From Actinomycetota bacterium (GTDB taxonomy: Bacteria; Actinomycetota; Acidimicrobiia; Acidimicrobiales; Ilumatobacteraceae), in the NCBI GenBank assembly GCA_947454105.1, contig CANGIP010000001.1:310001-374000 (forward strand): DNA of 64,000 nucleotides, read 5' to 3'. The notes under the pieces were generated by a model, which was not told where the DNA came from, ran no database searches, and saw only the letters and a list, made by a program, of their open reading frames with translations. Shown here piece after piece: positions 27,600 to 35,708 of the stretch; position 1 is the stretch's first letter; the number at the start of each line of letters is the position of its first letter. Position numbers and translations under genes: made by a program.

Positions 27600-28124
27600 C
27601 TACTTCTTGGCGCGGCGCGGCGCCGACTTCTTTGCCGTGACTTTTTTAGCCACTGTCTTTTTGGCGGCTGTCTTCTTTGCTGCGACCTTCTGAGCAGGAG
27701 CTTTCTTAGCAGCGACTTTTTTAGCCGGAGCCTTCTTGACAGCAGCCTTCTTGGCCGGGGCGAGGGGCTTGTAAGCCCAGGCTTCAATTTCCACTGCGCC
27801 ACCAAATGGAAGTGCAGCAACGCCAATGGTCGAGCGGGCTGGACGAGCGCCGTCAAAGCCAGCGACATACGCCTCATTGAAGGTGGCAAAGGTGTCCATA
27901 TCGGTCAAGAAGCACAAGGTCTTGGCGATGTCATGAATGCTGACACCGGCTTCCTTCAAACGCTCCTTGAGGTTCTTCACGGCTTGTGTGGTTTGGCCAG
28001 CGACTCCACCGGGAACCAAGACGCCGTCTTTGATGCCGAGTTGACCCGACACAATCACCCAGTCGCCAGCGCGAACGACAGGGGTATACGGACCGAGGGG
28101 TTTGGGTGCAGAGGTCTTTGCCAT
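27600..28124 (-). CDS. RidA-family protein with histone-H1-like Lys/Ala C-terminal tail
   Basis: From the ATG at 28124 the first ~120 residues form a YjgF/YER057c/UK114 domain: PYTPVVRAGDWVIVSGQLGIKDG, then RPARSTIGVAALPFGGAVEIEAWA. The last has the conserved Arg and Glu needed for imine/enamine hydrolysis. RidA protects PLP enzymes from reactive intermediates. The remaining ~55 residues are repeats of the form KKAPAKK/VAAKK, ending SAPRRAKK. Such a tail is known on actinobacterial topoisomerase I and nucleoid proteins but is unexpected on RidA. A longer start to 28247 is poorly supported. Confidence 0.88.
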   Translation of the reverse strand: MAKTSAPKPLGPYTPVVRAGDWVIVSGQLGIKDGVLVPGGVAGQTTQAVKNLKERLKEAGVSIHDIAKTLCFLTDMDTFATFNEAYVAGFDGARPARSTIGVAALPFGGAVEIEAWAYKPLAPAKKAAVKKAPAKKVAAKKAPAQKVAAKKTAAKKTVAKKVTAKKSAPRRAKK

Positions 28125-28220
28125 GTCACGAATGTTAGTTGTCAAAATCGCCAGTTGACTCACCGCCATTTGAGTTTTGGTTCCCACAATTCGTTGACTG
28201 AAGATTTGAAAGGCATCAGA

Positions 28221-28850
28221 ATGGCAATCGACGAGAGCAAACGACAAGACTTGTACTTAGTTGCGACCGATAAATTTGGCCGAAAGGAGGCCGACACCCT
28301 CATGACACTTCTACCAACCAGCGTTTGGGAAGACGTCGCGACAAAAACCGACCTCGAGCTTCATAGTGCGCTCCTGAAGATTCAGTTCAATGAGGTTCAT
28401 AATGACCTAAGAACTGAAATAAGAGGAGTGCGCACAGAACTCAAAGGCGACATTGCATCACTACGCGGCGAGATCGCATCACTACGAGGCGAACTCAAAG
28501 GTGACATCGCCGACTTACGCTCCGAATTCAAAGGAGACATCGCCGAACTCCGTGCCGAACTCAAAGGCGACATCGCCGCACTCAATGGCGGCCTTGCATC
28601 ATTACGAACCGAACTCAAAGGCGACATCGCCGACCTCCGTGCCGAACTCAAAGGAGACATCGCTGCACTCAATGGCGGCCTTGCATCATTACGAACCGAA
28701 CTCAAAGGCGACATCGCCGACGTGCGACTTGAGATCGCTGAACTTCGAACCGAGATGCACCAGATGTTTCGCAAGAATTACATGGTCATGATCTCGGCAA
28801 TTTTTGCGATCAACAGTCTCTTCTTCGCGGCCACCAAGTTTTGGGGTTAA
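28221..28850 (+). CDS. Coiled-coil repeat protein with C-terminal membrane helix
   Basis: A 209-residue protein from the ATG at 28221. A small N-terminal part is followed by repeats of LRTELKGDIAD (11 residues) and LNGGLAS or LRGEIAS (7 residues), spanning roughly residues 70-175. The mixture of hendecads and heptads predicts a long coiled coil. The C-terminus FRKNYMVMISAIFAINSLFFAATKFW is a single membrane helix, giving a tail-anchored filament. It resembles DUF1640-type coiled-coil proteins in layout. Function unknown. Extending the frame to 27498 would read through ridA on the other strand and is rejected. Confidence 0.7.
   Translation: MAIDESKRQDLYLVATDKFGRKEADTLMTLLPTSVWEDVATKTDLELHSALLKIQFNEVHNDLRTEIRGVRTELKGDIASLRGEIASLRGELKGDIADLRSEFKGDIAELRAELKGDIAALNGGLASLRTELKGDIADLRAELKGDIAALNGGLASLRTELKGDIADVRLEIAELRTEMHQMFRKNYMVMISAIFAINSLFFAATKFWG
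28437..28750 (+). repeat. In-frame tandem repeats (33-bp and 87-bp periods) in the coiled-coil gene
   Basis: The segment starting at 28581 (CTCAATGGCGGCCTTGCATC and onward, 54 bases) recurs without change at 28668, a period of 87 bases or 29 residues (7+11+11). Around it are diverged 33-base units encoding ELKGDIADLRA-type hendecads. The near-identity at the DNA level points to recent duplication, so copy number may vary between strains. Confidence 0.85.
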
Positions 28851-28851
28851 G

Positions 28852-30387
28852 TCAACGCTGACACGGCCACGTTGACGGAAAGCCAGCGGCACGCCATGCA
28901 GCAGCAGCGACCGCAGCAAACACTGCATCACTTCCATTGATTGATGGACCATTTTCCTCAACAATTTCAATGTCAATGAGTGGAGTATCTACTGCACGAA
29001 TCACACCAAACGAACGAATCGTTAAATCAACTGGTTCCCCAATTTCGTTGACGGCAATTCCCTCGCTTCGCACCCATCCGAGACCCATATGCGCGGCACC
29101 AATGCAATACGAGCGAAGTACAACTGCGTCAAGAACTTGTCCACACTTCACACGTACATGAATCCCTGAATCAGCAACACGCGCCCAGGCTTGCGCTCCT
29201 TCGGGCGAAACCACATAATCACCCCACTCGGTTTCGGGGCTCACTGAAGATTTCATCACCGCGATTTCGGCCCAACCCGCACCACGAACATCAACGGATG
29301 TCGCTGGTCCATCAACATCAACTTCATGCACTTGCCAATCAGGTGCGTAACGACCGATGATGTCTGCAAGGCCCGACGTGCGTGCAACCCAAACTTCACC
29401 GGTTCCATCTGGACGAACAGCCAATGCCATTGGTGGTCGCTTGGGTGATCGACGCACGACATCTTCTCGCGACAGCACCACTCGCACAGGACGTTGATGT
29501 TCATTCGCTAGTCGTTGGGCGACTTCTTGAAGTTCAAGCGCTAACACACTCGTCGTTGACTTTGCTCCGAAGGCTCCGCCGTTTAACAATGGTCCCACAG
29601 GTGTACCACCAGGTTCGCACCACACTGCATCAGGCTCAAGATATGCGGGCTCAACCCATGTTGTTTGCAAAGTATGTGCGAACGAAGAAGCGGAAAAGCC
29701 CGCTGGAAAATCAACAGGGAACTTCAATGCAACACTTGACTTTCGACCTTGCACAGTTGCGGCGGCACGTCGCGCGTCGGCTGTTGTTTCACCGACAAAC
29801 CATTCATCCGCAACAGATGGAACCGCAACGAGTGAGTTGGCAGGTGCAATGTCGTCCGCAAAACCACCAGCACCAAGTGCCACATGTGGCCCCACATCTT
29901 GCGCCGCCCGACCTTCGAGTGCGGCTCGTTTTTGTGCAGCCACAAGATCACGCGTATCTGATTGCGGCAAAATGACTTCGCCGCGCCTGACCTGCACCGC
30001 CTCATTGATTGTTTGCCACCCAGTGCAGCGACACATATGTGCCAATAGATCTTTGTCTGCTTCTAAACGCATGATGATCCCGGGAGTACAAAAGCCACAT
30101 TGACTTCCGCCCGTGGCACACATGGCTTCACCCCACGCCTCCCGCACCTCGGCGTCTAGGCCTTCAACTGTCGTGACGACGCGCCCGTCAACCCGTTGTA
30201 CTGGCGTGACACACGAAACTCGAGGGTCGCCATCAACCCACACCGTGCAGCACCCACACTGGCCTTGAGGAGCACATCCATCTTTCACTGAGGGAATTCG
30301 CAGATGATCACGTAATGCAGTTAACAAAGTTCCTTGCGAGTCAACCGAAACCGTGGTCCCGTTGAGCGTGAAGGAAACTTTGGGCAT
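28852..30387 (-). CDS. Fused 2Fe-2S / compact molybdopterin-binding xanthine-dehydrogenase-like protein
   Basis: A 511-residue fusion. Residues 1-155 are an XdhC/CoxS-type iron-sulfur subunit: first cluster CAPQGQCGCCTVWVDG, second cluster QCGFCTPGIIMR with MCRCTGWQTI. The rest resembles the molybdenum subunit, with GGAFGAKSTTSVLALELQEV, VRVVLSREDVVRRSPKRPP and a closing NGSDAVFAAVAAAAWRAAG. The second half is only ~350 residues, about half the usual length, and I find no clear counterpart of the catalytic Glu motif. It may be a reduced enzyme or one needing a partner. The 8-oxoguanine-deaminase-like gene nearby hints at purine metabolism. Confidence 0.75.
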   Translation of the reverse strand: MPKVSFTLNGTTVSVDSQGTLLTALRDHLRIPSVKDGCAPQGQCGCCTVWVDGDPRVSCVTPVQRVDGRVVTTVEGLDAEVREAWGEAMCATGGSQCGFCTPGIIMRLEADKDLLAHMCRCTGWQTINEAVQVRRGEVILPQSDTRDLVAAQKRAALEGRAAQDVGPHVALGAGGFADDIAPANSLVAVPSVADEWFVGETTADARRAAATVQGRKSSVALKFPVDFPAGFSASSFAHTLQTTWVEPAYLEPDAVWCEPGGTPVGPLLNGGAFGAKSTTSVLALELQEVAQRLANEHQRPVRVVLSREDVVRRSPKRPPMALAVRPDGTGEVWVARTSGLADIIGRYAPDWQVHEVDVDGPATSVDVRGAGWAEIAVMKSSVSPETEWGDYVVSPEGAQAWARVADSGIHVRVKCGQVLDAVVLRSYCIGAAHMGLGWVRSEGIAVNEIGEPVDLTIRSFGVIRAVDTPLIDIEIVEENGPSINGSDAVFAAVAAAAWRAAGFPSTWPCQR

Positions 30388-30435
30388 ACCCCATTGTCAC
30401 ATTTACTTGATGTCCGAAACCAATATTGCAACAAG

Positions 30436-30450
30436 TACGGTCTAACCATG
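30436..30450 (+). promoter_or_regulatory. Candidate leaderless promoter (TACGGT-N6-ATG)
   Basis: TACGGT at 30436-30441 sits six bases before the ATG at 30448, with no Shine-Dalgarno. The 20-mer ending in this ATG differs by one base from the 20-mer ending in the ATG at 42180 before an unrelated membrane-protein gene. Confidence 0.45.
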
Positions 30451-31329
30451 GCTTTAAATGTTTGGACTGGCAATCGCCGTAACTTGCTCAAGGTTGGCAC
30501 CGTCGGTGTTTCAGCGATCGGACTATCACGTCTGATCAGCGCATGTGGTGGTTCAACTTCTGGCAATCCCCTTGATGGTCCAATTTCAAAAGACATGGCG
30601 ATTGTGCAACGTTGGGTTCCCGATCAACTTGGTCCAGGCAGCGTGCGCCTTCCTGTGTCGCTCGCCGACAACGCCGGATTACTGATGAAAGGTCCAGCAA
30701 CTCTCAACGCCAAAGTTTTGAACTATCTCGACAACACCATTGTTGAAGAAGGCCTTGTTGCCGAACGTTTGTGGTTGGGCGAAGGTACAGCTCCGTTTTG
30801 GGTTTTCAATACCGAAGTTCAAAACATCGCGATGTACTCGCTCATTGTTGAAGGCGGACCTGCAGATGGCGCTGCTTTCCAAATTCGTGATCCTAAAAAT
30901 CTTGAAGTAGTCCATGCTGGAGATTCATTACCTGAACTAGAAACTCCCACCGTCAGTGACCATCGTGGCGTTGAACCATATTGCACACGCGTTCCAGAGC
31001 CATGTCCATTTCACGAGATCACACTCGCCGAAGCAATAGCCACTGGCAAGCGAGTTGTTTTCATGGTTGGCACTCCAGCGCACTGCCAAACCGGAGTATG
31101 CGCGCCAGTTCTTGATGGCCTAGTCACACTTGCAAAAGATTTCAGTGACGTGATTTTTGTTCACGCCGATGTGTACACCGACGAGACGGCGACAACAACG
31201 GCGCCCACGATTGACGCGCTGAACCTAACTTTTGAACCAGTGATTTGGATCACCGACACCTCAGGTGTGATTACCCATCGCTTTGAGGGCGTCTGGCACC
31301 CTGACGAAGTTCGTCAAGTGCTCGCGTAA
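30448..31329 (+). CDS. Tat-type lipoprotein with thioredoxin-like domain
   Basis: About 293 residues from the ATG at 30448. The N-terminus NRRNLLKVGTVGVSAIGLSRLISACGG has a twin-arginine motif, a hydrophobic core and a lipobox-like SAC, so export as a folded lipoprotein is likely. The C-terminal third looks thioredoxin-like, with VVFMVGTPAHCQTGVCAPVLDGL, where the Cys pair is spaced CxxxxC, followed by VIFVHADVY and PVIWITDTSGVITHRF. This resembles peroxiredoxin/SCO-like folds with an altered Cys spacing. The function is not known. Confidence 0.72.
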   Translation: MALNVWTGNRRNLLKVGTVGVSAIGLSRLISACGGSTSGNPLDGPISKDMAIVQRWVPDQLGPGSVRLPVSLADNAGLLMKGPATLNAKVLNYLDNTIVEEGLVAERLWLGEGTAPFWVFNTEVQNIAMYSLIVEGGPADGAAFQIRDPKNLEVVHAGDSLPELETPTVSDHRGVEPYCTRVPEPCPFHEITLAEAIATGKRVVFMVGTPAHCQTGVCAPVLDGLVTLAKDFSDVIFVHADVYTDETATTTAPTIDALNLTFEPVIWITDTSGVITHRFEGVWHPDEVRQVLA

Positions 31330-31341
31330 GAGTTTTGCTAA

Positions 31342-31665
31342 TCAGCTAAACGACTGGCCGCAACCGCATGAGCGTGTTGCGTTGGGGTTGATGATATTGA
31401 AACCAGCTTGGTTCAAACCATCTTTGTAATCAAGAGTCGCGCCGAGCAACAACTGAGCCGAAGCTTGGTCAACCACTACTTTGACTGATTCGCCGTACGT
31501 GGCCTGCTCGTCATCTTCAGCGATGTCGCTGTCGAAAAACATTTCGTATGAGAAGCCACTGCATCCGCCGGGACGTACAGCGACGCGCAGTGCCATATCG
31601 TCGGCACCTTCGGCTTGAAGAAGTTCCTTAACCTTGACTGCTGCGGTGTCGGTGAGAGTAATCAC
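31342..31665 (-). CDS. Iron-sulfur cluster insertion protein, HesB/IscA/ErpA family
   Basis: An A-type carrier that transfers [2Fe-2S]/[4Fe-4S] clusters to target enzymes. From the GTG at 31665 it has 107 residues with the three ligand cysteines: Cys35 (RPGGCSGF) and the C-terminal pair Cys100 and Cys102 (SCGCGQSFS). The Shine-Dalgarno AGGAG lies seven bases upstream of the GTG, which fixes the start against a longer reading to 31728. It is divergent from the Mrp-like gene, another Fe-S maturation factor, which supports the role. Confidence 0.93.
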   Translation of the reverse strand: MITLTDTAAVKVKELLQAEGADDMALRVAVRPGGCSGFSYEMFFDSDIAEDDEQATYGESVKVVVDQASAQLLLGATLDYKDGLNQAGFNIINPNATRSCGCGQSFS

Positions 31666-31772
31666 GATGGTTCTCCTGAGGTGGTTACGGGAATGGGTTG
31701 AGGGTCTCCCCGACCGATGGTCGCCCACCGGTAGTCACACAATACCTGCGATCTCGGCACTTGTCATCCCGA

Positions 31773-31787
31773 TACCATGAAGCCATG
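31773..31787 (+). promoter_or_regulatory. Candidate leaderless promoter (TACCAT-N6-ATG)
   Basis: TACCAT at 31773-31778 precedes the ATG at 31785 by six bases, with no Shine-Dalgarno between. It matches the layout before the 51-residue protein at 18777 (TACCATGAAG-C-ATG shared). Confidence 0.4.
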
Positions 31788-32972
31788 TCGACCATGCGGG
31801 TCCCTCCCTCCATTGAAGAGGTCACCAACCTGCTCCGCGCCGTCATCGACCCCGAACTCGGCAGCGACATTGTTGAACTCGGCATGGCCTATTGCGCCGA
31901 GGTATCCGACCGTGGCGAGGTCGTTGTGGCGGTCAAACTGACCATCGGCGGATGCCCGTTACGTGGCCAAATCAAGAAAGATATTGAGTCTCGGGTCGCC
32001 ACTCACCCGGGCGTCTCGCACGTCAAGATCGAATGGGGCGAGATGAACGCTGAAGAGCGCTCGGCCACGATGGCTAAGGCTCGCTGGAACGCCAAAGAAA
32101 ATGCCAAAGACACGGCGATTCCGGCAACGACGCGGATCTTGGCTCTAGCTTCGGGCAAAGGTGGCGTAGGCAAGAGCTCGGTCACTGTCAACCTTGCAGC
32201 GTCAATTGCCGCCAAGGGATTCACAGTTGGCGTTCTTGACGCCGACATCTGGGGTTTCTCGGTGCCCCGCATGCTGGGTCTTGATCAGCGCCTCGAGGCC
32301 GAACACGATCCCATCTCTGATCGTCCCAAGATTCAGCCCAACAAAAGAGTCGTCGGCAAGGGTCTTCTCAAAGTCGTTTCGACTGGCTTCCTAGTGGAAA
32401 ACGAAAGTACTGCTCTGATGTGGCGGGGGCTCATGCTCACCAAGGCCGTCGAGCAGTTCCTCAACGATGTGGCATGGGGCGAACTTGACTATTTGCTCAT
32501 CGACATGCCGCCCGGAACTGGCGACGTGCAAATGGGCTTGTCGCGCATGTTGCCCCGTACCGACATGATCATCGTCACGACTCCGGCCGTGAGTGCTCAG
32601 AAAGTTGCCATCCGTGCCGCGGATATGGCCCGCCGTTCATATTTGCGTATCGCCGGCGTCATCGAAAACATGAGCGCGTTTGTTTGCGATCACGGAACCT
32701 CATATCCATTATTCGGAACCGGTGGCGGTCAAGCGCTTGCCGATGAAATTGGTGCGCCACTTTTAGGACAGGTACCTATTGAATCGTCAGTAGCCAAAGG
32801 CGGAGATATTGGTGAACCAGTTTCACTCGTTGGCGTCGGACTAGCAGCCGATGCGTTCCGCGCCATCGCGACGTTGATTGTCACCGAAACTGTTCCGCCC
32901 GTGCAGATGGCCGATTGTTCAGCTCGCACATTTAGCGAGTCAGAAGTCTCACTTCGCCCGCGCGACAAATGA
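31785..32972 (+). CDS. Mrp/NBP35 (ApbC)-family P-loop ATPase, Fe-S cluster carrier
   Basis: 395 residues from the ATG at 31785. The N-terminal ~90 residues form an MIP18/DUF59 domain (AVIDPELGSDIVELGMAY and GGCPLRGQI). The ParA-like ATPase follows with the deviant Walker A GKGGVGKSS near 125, YLLIDMPPGTGD near 235 and VIENMSAF near 290. The CxxC of some Mrp proteins is not obvious here; only one Cys (FVCDHG) follows. Mrp proteins bind and transfer [4Fe-4S] clusters. It is divergent from the IscA/ErpA-type gene, fitting a shared role in cluster assembly. Confidence 0.9.
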   Translation: MSTMRVPPSIEEVTNLLRAVIDPELGSDIVELGMAYCAEVSDRGEVVVAVKLTIGGCPLRGQIKKDIESRVATHPGVSHVKIEWGEMNAEERSATMAKARWNAKENAKDTAIPATTRILALASGKGGVGKSSVTVNLAASIAAKGFTVGVLDADIWGFSVPRMLGLDQRLEAEHDPISDRPKIQPNKRVVGKGLLKVVSTGFLVENESTALMWRGLMLTKAVEQFLNDVAWGELDYLLIDMPPGTGDVQMGLSRMLPRTDMIIVTTPAVSAQKVAIRAADMARRSYLRIAGVIENMSAFVCDHGTSYPLFGTGGGQALADEIGAPLLGQVPIESSVAKGGDIGEPVSLVGVGLAADAFRAIATLIVTETVPPVQMADCSARTFSESEVSLRPRDK

Positions 32973-32982
32973 TCAGCGATCG

Positions 32983-33011
32983 TTGCTTTTTTATACCCCT
33001 AGGGGTACAGT
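32983..33011 (+). promoter_or_regulatory. Promoter with embedded CsoR-family operator, upstream of the csoR/cstR-like gene
   Basis: The -35 is TTGCTT (32983-32988), followed by a 17-base spacer and the -10 TACAGT (33006-33011). A perfect 14-base palindrome TACCCCTAGGGGTA (32994-33007) fills the spacer and overlaps the -10, so a bound repressor would block RNA polymerase. C-tract/TA/G-tract palindromes are known CsoR/CstR targets. An almost identical arrangement lies at 37195-37223. Confidence 0.8.
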
Positions 33012-33032
33012 CGTTTGAGCGAAAGGACTGTC

Positions 33033-33302
33033 ATGCAACTGCCCGAAGATGTCACTATTGATCTCACAAAACGTCTCCGCCGTATCGAAGGCCAAGTACG
33101 AGGAATTCAACAGATGCTCGCCGAAAGTCGCGAGTGTCGCGATGTCGTCACGCAAGTGTCTGCGGCAAGCAAAGCGCTTGATCAAGTCGGATTCAAATTG
33201 CTAGCGACTGGCCTGAGTCACTGCTTAGCGAATCCTAAAGAAGCCGCAGCAAATGGCTTCAACCTTGACGAGGTTGAAAAGCTCTTTATGAAACTTGCTT
33301 GA
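33033..33302 (+). CDS. CsoR/CstR-family (DUF156) metal- or persulfide-sensing repressor
   Basis: An 89-residue all-helical repressor from the ATG at 33033; AAAGGA lies six bases upstream, better than the in-frame TTG at 33015. The helix KRLRRIEGQVRGIQQMLAE and C35-RDVVTQVSAAS are typical. In copper sensors the ligands are Cys-His-Cys, the last two in HLSHC. Here that segment is GLSHC (Gly60...Cys64), so the copper His is missing while both Cys remain. The two-Cys, no-His pattern is that of CstR, which senses persulfides. It is convergent with a copper ATPase and shares its operator with a persulfide-dioxygenase gene. Confidence 0.9.
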   Translation: MQLPEDVTIDLTKRLRRIEGQVRGIQQMLAESRECRDVVTQVSAASKALDQVGFKLLATGLSHCLANPKEAAANGFNLDEVEKLFMKLA

Positions 33303-33309
33303 GCAACTT

Positions 33310-35508
33310 CTATCGACGTAGGCGCAAACTGTTCGCCACCACAAAGACGCTCGACAACGCCATTGCTAATCCAGCAAGCATTGGGTTCATCAGACCAGCA
33401 ACAGCCAGAGGTATGGCTGCGACGTTGTAAGCAAAAGCCCAAAACAAATTTGCTTGAATGATTCTGAGAGTCCGTCGACTTAACGCAAGTGCTTTTGGCA
33501 CAACAGCTAAGTCACCACTCACGATCGTTAAGTCTCCGGCTTCCATCGCCGCATCAGTTCCGGTACCCATGGCAATTCCGAGATCAGCCGCGACTAGGGC
33601 TGCTGCGTCATTGACTCCATCACCAACCATGGCCACACTTGCGCCGCTCGCTTGTAATTCACTGACTATGCGCAACTTGTCGTCAGGCAATACGCCACTG
33701 CGCGTTTCGCCAACATCAATACCGACTTGGCTGGCTACGTCGTGCACTGGACCGATCGAGTCACCCGAGACAATCATGGGCCGCACACCAAGTTCGCGTA
33801 GTTCGGCAACTATCGATGCAGCTGTTGGCTTGATTTGGTCACTCACCTCGAAACGAGCCACTACTTCCCCGTCGACGCTTGCTTCAACAATCGTCGCTAC
33901 TGAAGTGCCTTTACTTGTTGATCGTCCGATCATGATGTGCTGGCCGTTCACCAATGCAGACACGCCAACACCAGGGATGTTGACAAACTCTTCAACCCTT
34001 AAAGTGGCCACAACCCCACGGTCACGCAAACCGTTAACTACCGCACGTGCGATGGGGTGTTCACTTTGCATCTCCACTGCCATCACTGCCGATAAAAACT
34101 CAGGAACAATTTCGTCCACACGTTGTAGGGTCATGATTCCGGTCGTCAAGGTTCCCGTCTTGTCAAACACAATCGTGTCAATCCCACGAGTCGCCTCAAG
34201 AACATGGGCACCCTTGATGATTATGCCTTCACGTGCTGCACGACTGGTTCCGACCAATAGTGCAACCGGCGTCGCGAGCCCCAATGCACAGGGACACGCA
34301 ATCACCAGTACTGAAACAGCAGCCTGAAATGATTTTTGTGCATCACCAGATATGACTAACCAACCAACCAGTGTCGCCAGCGACAGGCTCATCACAATCG
34401 GTACAAAAACTGCGCTGACACGATCGGCAAGTCGTTGAATCGGCGCCTTTCCATCTTGGGCTTTTTCAACAAGGCGTGCCATCTGCGACAAAACCGTGTC
34501 TCGACCGATGCGAGTGGCACGAACAAGTAGACGACCATTGGAATTGAGAGTTCCGCCAGTGACCGTGTCACCTACTGAGATTTCAATGGGGATACTCTCG
34601 CCTGTCACCATGCTGCGATCAACTGCACTCTGACCTTCAACCACTACACCGTCAGTTGCAATAGTTTCGCCAGGTCGCACCATAAAGATTTCGCCCACTC
34701 CAAGTGCACCAATCGGAATGAGCGTTTCAACACCATCACGCCAAAGGGTTGCTTCTTGAGAACCAATAGTCAACAAAGATCGCAACGCTGCGCCCGTTCG
34801 TCGACGCGAGCGAACTTCAAAATATCGACCCGCCAGTAAAAAGGTCACAAGAGTTGTCGCAACCTCAAGATAAATCTCATCGTGCGACCCAGACTCCATT
34901 GATGAATGGTCGGTCATCACGCTCGTTGCTGAGCGAGGGAACAAACTCATATTCATCTTCATGCCGATTTCGCCAGCATTGCCAAATATCAACGCCCACA
35001 GGCTCCACGACATTGCTGCGATCACACCCAACGACACCAGTGTGTCCATCGTCGTCGCTCGGTGTCGAGCATTTCGCCACGCAGATCGATGGAACGGCGC
35101 AGCACCCCACAATGCGACTGGCAGGGCAAGCACCAACGAAACCCACTGCCATCCGTCAAATTGCAACGGACGAATCATTGACATCAACATCACGGGGAGA
35201 GCACATATTGCGCTCACCGCTAAGCGCCTTCGGATATCAATGAGATGAGCTTCAGTTGCAATCTCTGCTGTTGATTCGCCTTCCTCAATTTTCGGAGCGA
35301 CTGCCCCATAACCGAGATCTTCAATGGTCTTGATGAAACTATCTACTCTGGTTATTCCATTTTCATGCAGAACAGTTGCCTTTGAAGTGGCGTAATTGAC
35401 AGTCGCACTCACACCATCAATCTTGTTGAGTTTCTTTTCAATGCGCGCTGCACAGGCAGCACACGTCATGCCAGTAACCGCGAGGACGACAGGCTCGTTA
35501 ACTGGCAA
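33310..35508 (-). CDS. Copper-translocating P1B-type ATPase
   Basis: Exports Cu(I) across the membrane. Domains in order: an N-terminal heavy-metal-associated domain with GMTCAACAARIEKKL, eight membrane helices, the metal-site helix with ACPCALGLATP, the phosphorylation site FDKTGTLT, an SEHPIARAVV nucleotide-domain motif and the hinge GDGVNDAAAL. A Met/His-rich loop (MKMNMSLFP and HSSMESGSH) lies between early helices. The start is uncertain: an ATG at 35562 overlaps the chaperone gene by 65 bases, and TTG codons at 35517 and 35508 are closer to the expected N-terminus. It follows the chaperone gene in the same operon. Confidence 0.93.
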   Translation of the reverse strand: MPVNEPVVLAVTGMTCAACAARIEKKLNKIDGVSATVNYATSKATVLHENGITRVDSFIKTIEDLGYGAVAPKIEEGESTAEIATEAHLIDIRRRLAVSAICALPVMLMSMIRPLQFDGWQWVSLVLALPVALWGAAPFHRSAWRNARHRATTMDTLVSLGVIAAMSWSLWALIFGNAGEIGMKMNMSLFPRSATSVMTDHSSMESGSHDEIYLEVATTLVTFLLAGRYFEVRSRRRTGAALRSLLTIGSQEATLWRDGVETLIPIGALGVGEIFMVRPGETIATDGVVVEGQSAVDRSMVTGESIPIEISVGDTVTGGTLNSNGRLLVRATRIGRDTVLSQMARLVEKAQDGKAPIQRLADRVSAVFVPIVMSLSLATLVGWLVISGDAQKSFQAAVSVLVIACPCALGLATPVALLVGTSRAAREGIIIKGAHVLEATRGIDTIVFDKTGTLTTGIMTLQRVDEIVPEFLSAVMAVEMQSEHPIARAVVNGLRDRGVVATLRVEEFVNIPGVGVSALVNGQHIMIGRSTSKGTSVATIVEASVDGEVVARFEVSDQIKPTAASIVAELRELGVRPMIVSGDSIGPVHDVASQVGIDVGETRSGVLPDDKLRIVSELQASGASVAMVGDGVNDAAALVAADLGIAMGTGTDAAMEAGDLTIVSGDLAVVPKALALSRRTLRIIQANLFWAFAYNVAAIPLAVAGLMNPMLAGLAMALSSVFVVANSLRLRR

Positions 35509-35707
35509 CGGCTTCAAATCCTGCTTCGTCAACGGCGCCCACGATGACCTGCCACTCAACATCGGCTTCAGATTCGATTGTCACCTTTTTGGAATCAAGA
35601 TCGACGTCAACATTTGTTACTCCGTTGATCTTGCTTAGTTCATCAGTGACTGCACCTTTACAGTGCCCACAAGTCATGCCAGGTACTATGAAGGTTGATG
35701 TTGTCAT
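35498..35707 (-). CDS. copZ: Copper chaperone, heavy-metal-associated domain protein
   Basis: A 69-residue ferredoxin-like HMA domain with the metal-binding loop GMTCGHCKGAV (two Cys, CxxC) near the N-terminus. CopZ proteins deliver Cu(I) to the copper ATPase and to CsoR repressors. The gene lies one base after the enoyl-CoA hydratase stop and overlaps the start region of the copper ATPase gene, so translation of chaperone and pump is coupled. Confidence 0.9.
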   Translation of the reverse strand: MTTSTFIVPGMTCGHCKGAVTDELSKINGVTNVDVDLDSKKVTIESEADVEWQVIVGAVDEAGFEAVAS

Positions 35708-35708
35708 T

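Noticed and set aside
27498-28220. Plus-strand extension of the coiled-coil gene to 450 residues
   Set aside because: The added part runs antisense through ridA and is low-complexity Cys/Leu-rich sequence; the ATG at 28221 starts the sensible protein.
33458-34327. Plus-strand 289-codon frame
   Set aside because: It is Ser/Thr-rich antisense sequence opposite the copper ATPase core.
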